From contig DFGA01000051.1 of the NCBI GenBank assembly GCA_002371615.1, positions 1 through 27,896 of the forward strand: 27,896 nucleotides of DNA, given 5' to 3'. Positions 21,762-27,896 of this stretch are shown here, piece after piece; within the stretch, counting starts at the first letter, position 1; every line of letters starts with the position of its first letter. A model generated the notes under the pieces. That model worked only from the letters and a program-made list of their open reading frames with translations, searched no databases and was not told the origin of the DNA. A program made the position numbers and the translations under genes. The DNA comes from Lachnospiraceae bacterium UBA3762. Lineage in GTDB: Bacteria; Bacillota; Clostridia; Lachnospirales; Lachnospiraceae.

Positions 21762-22700
21762 CTACACTCTGATCCAGCCCGGCATGGTGCGGACTTCCGT
21801 TTCTTCATCCGCCATATACTTTGCAGGATAGACCGTTATATGCCCGGGATTGTCGTTAAGGATCGCAGCAAGCTGGCTGAAGGTTGAATTTGCGATGATA
21901 TTCGCCTTGCATTTGCTCATAAGCTGCATATCCCTGAAGCTGTCGTTCCCTTTGTTGATGTTTACTATCGTCTTGTTATCAAGCCATGAGAATTCCCGCT
22001 TTACATAGTCCTCATCTTCCGAGAATATATAAAATACAGGATTTTCCATCTTCTCACGGATGATCCTGACCGCTTCTTCGTAATAATCCCTCTCAAGGCA
22101 CAAAAACCGCCCCGCATATGTCTGCGACAGATAATCACCGCGCCGTACGTGGATGGAAACGGAATTCTCACTCTCCATCTTATCGGCAAACGAGTGATTT
22201 TCTCCCGTAAAGGGTGGAAATACCAGCTCCTTCTTAAGCTTGTCCACTCTGTCCCTGTAATAGTCTTCCTCGATAAAAAATCCAAAGATATAATAGTTCT
22301 TCCCGGGATCAAGATTGCAAAGTTCTTCGTAATCTATCTTTTGTGAGAGTGCATCAAAGGTCGTGCCGCTCTTCTCGCACTTTCCGGCCTCACGAAGCTT
22401 CCGGTTCACAGGACCTAACAGAAACTTAACAGTTCTTGCAAGCGGTCCCTTTATCGGCGCCGGAATCTGTCCCGATACCGAATATATCTCTTTCGTCGTT
22501 GCTTCATCAAGCCTGAATTTTGAACCGGGGACATTTTCGAATATCCTGCGCAGTTCGAATCCGTGGTGTTCGTCATCGGTATAAAACCACGTAACATCAG
22601 CCTTGACCTGTGCCTTGGGATACCTCTCCCTTAAGAAACTGTACAGATTATACTGGAACATCTGATTCCCCAGCCCGGATGTAAATCTTACGATTATCAA
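21762..22700 (-). CDS. GT11 family glycosyltransferase (alpha-1,2-fucosyltransferase type)
   Basis: The product has 312 residues. It carries the GT11 signature set: FTSGLGNQMFQYNLY at the N terminus, SIHVRRGDYLSQ (nucleotide-sugar site), YIFSEDEDYVK, and NANIIANSTFSQL-like KANIIANSTFSQLAAIL. Family members transfer L-fucose from GDP-fucose to galactose; a few use other sugars. The start is TTG, overlapping the aminotransferase TGA, with AGGGG 9 bases upstream. It is the last glycan gene before nfeD. No GDP-fucose synthesis genes lie in the window. Confidence 0.9.
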   Translation of the reverse strand: MIIVRFTSGLGNQMFQYNLYSFLRERYPKAQVKADVTWFYTDDEHHGFELRRIFENVPGSKFRLDEATTKEIYSVSGQIPAPIKGPLARTVKFLLGPVNRKLREAGKCEKSGTTFDALSQKIDYEELCNLDPGKNYYIFGFFIEEDYYRDRVDKLKKELVFPPFTGENHSFADKMESENSVSIHVRRGDYLSQTYAGRFLCLERDYYEEAVRIIREKMENPVFYIFSEDEDYVKREFSWLDNKTIVNINKGNDSFRDMQLMSKCKANIIANSTFSQLAAILNDNPGHITVYPAKYMADEETEVRTMPGWIRV

Positions 22701-23809
22701 TTGATCGTACCCCTGCAGTCCTTTATGATATCACATATCCTGTCCACATCTTCCCCGGTTAAATGGGCACTCATGGGAAGTGTCAGCACCCTCTCGGCTA
22801 TCTGCTTTGCCACGGGTGTAAGACTGCTGTCAAACCTTCCTCTGTAGCAGTCCATGTCGCTTGTAAGCGGATAGAAATACTTTCTTGTATATATGTCATT
22901 CTCTCTTAATCTGTCGTATATCGCCTGACGGTCCGCACCGAACCCCTTCTCATCAACTACTATCGGGAAGTAGGCATGGTTCGGTTTCACATCCTTCTGA
23001 GGCTGCAGGATCGTAATACCCTTTACGTCCGAAAGGTTTTGCCTGTAACGCCCTGTAACCTTTTCCCTCTTTGCGATCTCCTCATCTATGTGGTCGAGAT
23101 TGCACAATCCCATGGCTGCACAGAACTCGTTCATCTTGGCGTTCGCACCGATCCCGTCCACAATCTCTTCATTCTTAATTCCGAAGTCCTTGAGCTTCCA
23201 GAGTTTGTTCACAAGCTCCCTGTCATCCGTCGTTATCGCTCCGCCCTCGATGGTATGGAACACTTTTGTGGCATGAAAACTGAACATGGATGCATCGCCG
23301 AATGTGCCAACACCTCTGCCCTTGTACTCGACTCCGAATGCATGTGCGGCATCGTATATGACCTTCAGATTATGCTTCTTCGCAATATCCTCTATCGCTT
23401 CAACGTCGCACAGACATCCGTATACATGGACCGGAACGATCGCACATGTCCTGTCGGTTATAAGACCTTCTATCTTGTTTACATCCATCGTATAATCTTT
23501 CGGATTGATATCACAGAACACCGGTGTCAGCCCGTTCCTTACGATCGCATGAGTTGTTGACGCGAAAGTAAAGGGGGTCGTTATGACTTCGCCTTCAAGA
23601 TCCATTGCCTGAAGGGCAAGTTCAAGTGCCATATGTCCGTTTACGAACAGCGAAACATTCGGAACCTTCAGATATTCACACAAACGTTCCGCGAGCTTTT
23701 CATGATTGACTCCCATGTTGGTCAGCCACACCGATTCCCATAAGGGCTTAATCGCCTCGGCATACTCCTCGAAAGGAGGCATTGATGATTTTATAACATT
23801 TATTCTCAT
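22697..23809 (-). CDS. DegT/DnrJ/EryC1-type sugar aminotransferase
   Basis: This 370-residue PLP enzyme probably aminates a keto nucleotide sugar for a surface glycan. Seen: N-terminal WLTNMGVNHEKLAERLCEYL, the PLP-phosphate region VIYDAAHAFGVEYKGRGVG, and SFHATKVFHTIEGG with the Schiff-base Lys. The FHATKVFHTIEGG form resembles FdtB/QdtB-like enzymes acting on dTDP-3- or 4-keto sugars, but exact substrate cannot be told. The start is the ATG at 23809 with GGGAAG upstream; a longer reading to 23860 overlaps the GT2 gene and lacks support. Confidence 0.92.
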   Translation of the reverse strand: MRINVIKSSMPPFEEYAEAIKPLWESVWLTNMGVNHEKLAERLCEYLKVPNVSLFVNGHMALELALQAMDLEGEVITTPFTFASTTHAIVRNGLTPVFCDINPKDYTMDVNKIEGLITDRTCAIVPVHVYGCLCDVEAIEDIAKKHNLKVIYDAAHAFGVEYKGRGVGTFGDASMFSFHATKVFHTIEGGAITTDDRELVNKLWKLKDFGIKNEEIVDGIGANAKMNEFCAAMGLCNLDHIDEEIAKREKVTGRYRQNLSDVKGITILQPQKDVKPNHAYFPIVVDEKGFGADRQAIYDRLRENDIYTRKYFYPLTSDMDCYRGRFDSSLTPVAKQIAERVLTLPMSAHLTGEDVDRICDIIKDCRGTIN

Positions 23810-23810
23810 A

Positions 23811-24794
23811 TCAATTCTTCCCAAACACTTTATCTGTAATATACCTGACGCTGTACCCAAACAGCGAACTCCTCTTATCCCCTAAAACCACGTGGGTGAT
23901 ACCATACTCATACATATCCCGAAGGAACTGTTTGTTTTCCCTATTCGGTCTCTTAAGAAACTCCTTGAGGGCCAGCCCGAAATCACCCATGCACCGCTTC
24001 CTTGAATAATCTCCAAGCGGCCTGTACTGCTCTACCCACTGCATCACGGTTTTGGACAGATAGCAGTCTTCCTTCCCGATATTGCGCTTCATTGCAATGG
24101 AATTCCAGTTGCCCGCACCTGCCTTCCTCACGTATCTCCATACGCTCATAACCTCATCCATGCGGTATATCTTACCCTGCATGAGAATGAACAGATTGAT
24201 CAGCGCATCATCCGTAAAATCACTTGCCCGGTACAGTATCGTATAGTCGTACTTCTCATCTTTGTATATGTTACGGCACACAACGCTTGCATAGTGTCCG
24301 GGCCACTTACCGCTGTAGCAGTAATCCTCGTATGTAAAATCCCCGCTCCAGTCATAAAGAGCTCCTATTGACAGTACATCCGGATCAGTGATATCGTCAT
24401 CGTTCTCATCCACCATTTTCATGGAGTGGGTACACCCCATATACTCCGGATGATTTTCCAGAAACTCAACCTGCTTCTGGAGCTTGCGATCATCCGTCCA
24501 GAAATCATCGCCTTCAAGATACGCAAGGTACTGCCCTGTACACTTCTTCGTCGTTTCGTATACATTTAGTGTGGGCCTGCCTCCGGTATTCTCGCTACGA
24601 AGGTTAAGCTTTACCTCAGGGTGCTCGGAAGCTATCCTTTTTAGGATCTCCTGCGTGCCGTCCGTGGAGCAGTCATCTCCGACAACGACTTCGAATGGAA
24701 AATCCGTCTTCTGGCTGACAACACTCATAAGCGCTTTTTCAACGTATTTGGCGTGATTATATGTTATAAATATTACACTCAGCTTGTAATCCAT
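23811..24794 (-). CDS. GT2 family glycosyltransferase
   Basis: The product has 327 residues. The GT-A core shows SVIFITYNHAKYVEKALMSV, VVGDDCSTDGTQEIL, and the metal-binding YLAYLEGDDFW. The C-terminal half is helical with no membrane segment. It builds part of the glycan that the upstream ABC transporter presumably exports. The start overlaps the transporter stop (TGATG), and the gene ends one base before the aminotransferase start. Donor and acceptor are unknown. Confidence 0.92.
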   Translation of the reverse strand: MDYKLSVIFITYNHAKYVEKALMSVVSQKTDFPFEVVVGDDCSTDGTQEILKRIASEHPEVKLNLRSENTGGRPTLNVYETTKKCTGQYLAYLEGDDFWTDDRKLQKQVEFLENHPEYMGCTHSMKMVDENDDDITDPDVLSIGALYDWSGDFTYEDYCYSGKWPGHYASVVCRNIYKDEKYDYTILYRASDFTDDALINLFILMQGKIYRMDEVMSVWRYVRKAGAGNWNSIAMKRNIGKEDCYLSKTVMQWVEQYRPLGDYSRKRCMGDFGLALKEFLKRPNRENKQFLRDMYEYGITHVVLGDKRSSLFGYSVRYITDKVFGKN

Positions 24795-26545
24795 CAGCCG
24801 TTCTCTTTCCTGAACTCTTCCGTATAGTCGGTTATATTCCCGTCACTTACCCTGTATATGATCTGACAGTTGCTTATCGTTGTCAGTCTGTGTGCGATTA
24901 TGATAAGGGTTTTCTTGCCCTGGAACCTCTCAATGGCATCCATGACGGCAGCCTCAGTCTCCGAGTCGAGGGCTGACGTTGCCTCATCCAATACCATTAT
25001 CTCGGGATCCCCGTAGAGAGCCCTTGCTATACCTATTCTCTGTCTCTGTCCGCCGGAAAGTCTGACACCCCGCTCACCCACCATCGTATCAAGCCCTTCG
25101 GGAAGTGATTTTACAAACTCATCCAGCTGTGCCTCACGAAGTGCCTGCCATACTTTATCTTCTTCTATATCTTCATCCTCTATTCCGAATGCAACATTAT
25201 TCCTTATGGGCTCATCGGCAAGGAATATTGCCTGTGGGATATAGGCAAGCCTACGTGACCATTTGATAGGATGCTCATGCACATTCATATCCCCATACAT
25301 AACGCGGCCTTCAGTCGGTGTCAGTATCCCGAGGATGATGTCGGCGATAGTTGATTTTCCGGAACCCGACGGTCCCACAAGACCTATCGAGGCACCGTCC
25401 GGAATGGTAAAGCTTACATCCGTGAGAACGTTTTCTGTCATGTTCGGATATTTGTACGACACATTTTCAACCTTTATATCGGATGGATTCATAGCCGAAT
25501 CATCGCTGTCTTTAAGCATAACACCGAGCATATCCTCCGTGTCCTTGATGTCGCGATAGATAAGGTCTGCCGATGGCTTTAGGAACACTATAAGGTTGAG
25601 ATAATTATCCACCTTGCCGACCGAAGGCAGAAGCTTAAAAGCCGCCATAGCAAATGCCGCAAGCTGCGGAACCATATCGTTCAGATCCTGCCCGCTGTAC
25701 AGTTTATATACAAGCACAAGCAATATCGCACCTACGCATACAGTCTCGATAAGATATGCCGGGATCTGCCCTAATATCTCGTTGTTCCTTACCGCCGTGT
25801 ACTTCCTGGCACCCCGCTTTGTAAACGCTTTGACGAAGTATTCCTCCCTGTGCAGTATCTTGATATCCTTGACAGCACCGAGAGCCTGATTGATTGCCTG
25901 GTGCATCTTACCGTCGTTATACTGTGAGATCTTGCCGTTCTCCTTCGTCCTGCCATGGAATATAAGCAGGTACAGTCCTGAAAATACAAGCAGTATCACA
26001 ACAACCGAGACCGTTATCATCCAGTCTACGATAAGAAGATATATACACAAAAGTGCCGACACCATAACCTCTGAAAATACCGAGAATATCGTGAGCAGCA
26101 TCTGGAAAAAACGCTCGGCATCAAGCATTATCGAACGGATCATCTCGGCGGAGTTCTTGTCAAGATGATATGTATAGGGTTTCTTGAGATAACAGTCGAT
26201 AAGCCGTCCCGAGAGCCGTAACTGGTTGTTGTATATAAATGTATACTTGATGTAATTGATAAATATAAGGTACAGGTTTTTGAACAGATATACACCTATA
26301 AGAACCAGTACGACATAGAGGAAGAACTGTCTGTCAGAAGACGCTCCTGTTATCTCATACAGCCGGCTCATCCACTTTGTTGTATGTATCGTCCCCGGCT
26401 TTTCGATAAGTTTTACCAGTTCGACGATAAGAGATACCCCGGCAAGTTCCATCAGGGCACCGATAAAAAGACCGATACATAAAAGTACCGAAAGCACTTT
26501 TCTCTTTGTGTCGAATATGTAACTGAATTTCTTCAGAAGCTCCAT
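24794..26545 (-). CDS. ABC exporter, MsbA/PglK-like, probable lipid-linked glycan flippase
   Basis: The 583-residue protein has an N-terminal transmembrane domain with about six helices (1-315), fused to an ATPase domain. The ATPase has Walker A GLVGPSGSGKSTIAD, signature LSGGQRQRIGIARAL, Walker B IMVLDEATSALD and switch His (IIAHRL). Half-transporters of this size work as homodimers. As first gene of a glycosyltransferase operon it likely flips a lipid-linked oligosaccharide, as PglK does. ATG follows AAGGA by about 9 bases, downstream of the promoter at 26593-26621. Confidence 0.93.
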   Translation of the reverse strand: MELLKKFSYIFDTKRKVLSVLLCIGLFIGALMELAGVSLIVELVKLIEKPGTIHTTKWMSRLYEITGASSDRQFFLYVVLVLIGVYLFKNLYLIFINYIKYTFIYNNQLRLSGRLIDCYLKKPYTYHLDKNSAEMIRSIMLDAERFFQMLLTIFSVFSEVMVSALLCIYLLIVDWMITVSVVVILLVFSGLYLLIFHGRTKENGKISQYNDGKMHQAINQALGAVKDIKILHREEYFVKAFTKRGARKYTAVRNNEILGQIPAYLIETVCVGAILLVLVYKLYSGQDLNDMVPQLAAFAMAAFKLLPSVGKVDNYLNLIVFLKPSADLIYRDIKDTEDMLGVMLKDSDDSAMNPSDIKVENVSYKYPNMTENVLTDVSFTIPDGASIGLVGPSGSGKSTIADIILGILTPTEGRVMYGDMNVHEHPIKWSRRLAYIPQAIFLADEPIRNNVAFGIEDEDIEEDKVWQALREAQLDEFVKSLPEGLDTMVGERGVRLSGGQRQRIGIARALYGDPEIMVLDEATSALDSETEAAVMDAIERFQGKKTLIIIAHRLTTISNCQIIYRVSDGNITDYTEEFRKENG

Positions 26546-26592
26546 TTACAACCGTCCTTAACTGACTGCAAATATATACAAACAGATAACAA

Positions 26593-26621
26593 ATTATACT
26601 ATAAATTGCCCCTATTATCAA
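26593..26621 (-). promoter_or_regulatory. Sigma-A promoter of the glycan/housekeeping operon
   Basis: Leftward TTGATA (complement of 26616-26621) is 17 bp from a perfect TATAAT (complement of 26593-26598). It lies about 50 bp upstream of the ABC exporter and may drive all genes down to dusB, since gaps between them are small or absent. Confidence 0.8.
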
Positions 26622-26640
26622 ACATTGCGACTGGCTGTTA

Positions 26641-26669
26641 TTGCGGCCGCCCGTGCGCTTTGATAGAAT
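26641..26669 (+). promoter_or_regulatory. Extended -10 promoter, possibly giving a leaderless mRNA
   Basis: TTGCGG (26641-26646) is 17 bp from TAGAAT (26664-26669), preceded by TG one base upstream (extended -10). The expected transcription start, 6-7 bases later, falls on the ATG at 26676. No Shine-Dalgarno sequence lies before that ATG. Confidence 0.6.
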
Positions 26670-26675
26670 AGACTC

Positions 26676-27485
26676 ATGAAAACTTTATCCGTTATTATAC
26701 CCAACTACAATAATTCAAAGTATCTCGCCCAATGTATAGAAAGTGTTCTTGCGCAGGATTACCCGCTTGAGGAAATCGTCATATACGATGACTGTTCCAC
26801 GGATGACTCGCGGATGATCCTCAAAGATTATGCCGAAAAGCACCCGAATATCAGACTGATACTTCCGGATGAAAACCGTGGTGTATCGATAGCAAGAGAC
26901 CAGGCGATCCGTACCTGTACTTCAGAGTATGTCACCACAATTGATGCAGATGATTTTTACTATGATTACCAAAAGCTTTCGCGGGAGATGGCAAAGATAA
27001 ATGCTTCCGATGTTCCCGCATGTGCATTTTCTCAGACGGTTTTTGCCGACGAAGACGGACGTGTTACCGGAGATATGACACTTCACGATCTTCAGACCGA
27101 CTTCCGCTTTAGAACCATTACACAGACTATAGGGGTATACGTTGCAAGAGATATATGCTTCCCGCTTGAAGCCTATAAAGAGGTAGGCGGTTTTGTCCAT
27201 GACATGAAGCTGTTTGAGGACTGGGATCTCTCACTTAAGCTGTTATCCAAATGTCCTTTTTATTTTTCCGGAGGATACGGAACCGCATACCGCCAGAAGA
27301 ACGGCGGACTTAGCGATGTTGACCAGAAGCGGATAGTCAGAGCCAAGATCCGTGCATTCCGGCAGGGTGGTAAGTATCTTAAATATACACTTTCCGAAAG
27401 GATAGTATTCTATGCAAGAACCTACGTCTGTGCCCTGATTGATACTTATGTGGCATACAAACACAGAAAGCAAAAACAGAACTGA
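26676..27485 (+). CDS. GT2 family glycosyltransferase
   Basis: The product has 269 residues. GT-A core: SVIIPNYNNSKYLAQCIESV, IVIYDDCSTDDSRMIL, ENRGVSIARDQAI, and the metal-binding TTIDADDFYY; further on comes FEDWDLSLKL, the acceptor-side motif. The C terminus is basic (YKHRKQKQN). It is transcribed divergently from the exporter operon and probably adds a sugar to the same surface glycan. The upstream region shows no ribosome site, so the mRNA may be leaderless. Confidence 0.92.
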   Translation: MKTLSVIIPNYNNSKYLAQCIESVLAQDYPLEEIVIYDDCSTDDSRMILKDYAEKHPNIRLILPDENRGVSIARDQAIRTCTSEYVTTIDADDFYYDYQKLSREMAKINASDVPACAFSQTVFADEDGRVTGDMTLHDLQTDFRFRTITQTIGVYVARDICFPLEAYKEVGGFVHDMKLFEDWDLSLKLLSKCPFYFSGGYGTAYRQKNGGLSDVDQKRIVRAKIRAFRQGGKYLKYTLSERIVFYARTYVCALIDTYVAYKHRKQKQN

Positions 27486-27493
27486 TATAAAGA

Positions 27494-27521
27494 AAAGGCT
27501 GCCGCAAATGCGACAGCCTTT
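27494..27521. terminator. Bidirectional terminator between convergent genes
   Basis: AAAGGCTG (27494-27501) and CAGCCTTT (27514-27521) pair, extended by an inner CGC/GCG after one mismatch. AT-rich tails on both sides suit termination of the GT2 gene and of the convergent aldolase gene. Confidence 0.85.
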
Positions 27522-27548
27522 ATTATTATCTTTAATGTGCTCTTTCGA

Positions 27549-27896
27549 TCAAGCCTTACCGTCTGATCCGAGAACGTATTTGATCTTGTGAGCAACCATG
27601 TCCTTAACTGCCTGACGTGCGGGCTTAAGGTACTGACGGGGATCAAAGTGATCCGGATGCTCAGCGAAGTACTTTCTGATGGTACCTGTCATTGCAAGAC
27701 GGATATCGGAGTCGATATTGATCTTACATACAGCAAGCTTAGCTGCCTTACGGAGCTGCTCCTCGGGGATACCTACAGCATCGGGCATGTTTCCGCCGTA
27801 CTGGTTAACCATCTTAACGAATTCCTGAGGAACCGATGATGAACCGTGAAGAACGATAGGGAATCCGGGAAGTCTCTTGATGCACTCCTCAAGAAC
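27549..27896 (-). CDS. fba: Class II fructose-bisphosphate aldolase (C-terminal 115 residues, partial)
   Basis: This metal-dependent glycolytic enzyme interconverts fructose 1,6-bisphosphate with glyceraldehyde 3-phosphate and dihydroxyacetone phosphate. The visible part includes FPIVLHGSSSVPQEF (metal/phosphate region), KINIDSDIRLAMTGTIRKYF and a C-terminal helix typical of the long TIGR01859/FbaA-like enzymes. The N-terminal two thirds lie beyond the right edge. It converges with the GT2 gene, with a shared terminator between. Confidence 0.95.
   Translation of the reverse strand, partial: VLEECIKRLPGFPIVLHGSSSVPQEFVKMVNQYGGNMPDAVGIPEEQLRKAAKLAVCKINIDSDIRLAMTGTIRKYFAEHPDHFDPRQYLKPARQAVKDMVAHKIKYVLGSDGKA

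Overview
The window looks like a Lachnospiraceae (Clostridia, Bacillota) chromosome carrying an integrated mobile element. This rests on the coaX-dus-greA-lysS gene order, on DUF5688- and DUF6145-like proteins that I associate with this family, on strong AGGAGG-type ribosome sites with sigma-A promoters, and on a GT11/DegT surface-glycan cluster. By eye the left 15.6 kb is clearly more AT-rich than the right 12 kb.

Region 1 (1-310) is left flank: the first codons of a leftward gene with a consensus promoter and a palindromic operator, and a terminator that probably once ended the lysS operon. Region 2 (about 328-15666) is a ~15.3 kb element inserted in the 3' end of lysS. A diverged copy of the last 14 codons of lysS lies at 310-351, and the intact end lies at 15641-15682; they share the 8-bp core CGTCGGGA. 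The element encodes a tyrosine integrase, an excisionase-like protein, a serine resolvase, a DUF927-like ATPase, a DUF5688 protein, a Cro/CI-type regulator and several unknown single-gene units, most with their own terminator. I see no relaxase, conjugation or phage structural genes, so its mode of spread is unknown.

The most interesting cargo is at 6564-9780. Two tandem lipoproteins, each with a signal peptide, acidic linker, SH3b domain and a 43-44 residue Cys/Asp-rich tail, precede a radical SAM/SPASM enzyme of the peptide-maturase type. A terminator-like hairpin separates substrate-like genes from enzyme, and a divergent Cro/CI-type regulator faces them. The tails contain C-x3-D-C motifs like those of CX3D ranthipeptides. 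I propose a RiPP-like system whose precursors are lipid-anchored SH3 proteins. A remnant of the C terminus of a type I restriction HsdR subunit follows the enzyme.

Region 3 (15641-26545) is a run of leftward housekeeping and surface genes: ABC exporter, GT2, DegT aminotransferase, GT11, NfeD-like, argF, two small Lachnospiraceae proteins, coaX and dus, then greA-lysS from its own promoter. Region 4 has a rightward GT2 gene with a possibly leaderless promoter, and the C-terminal part of a class II fructose-bisphosphate aldolase running off the right edge.
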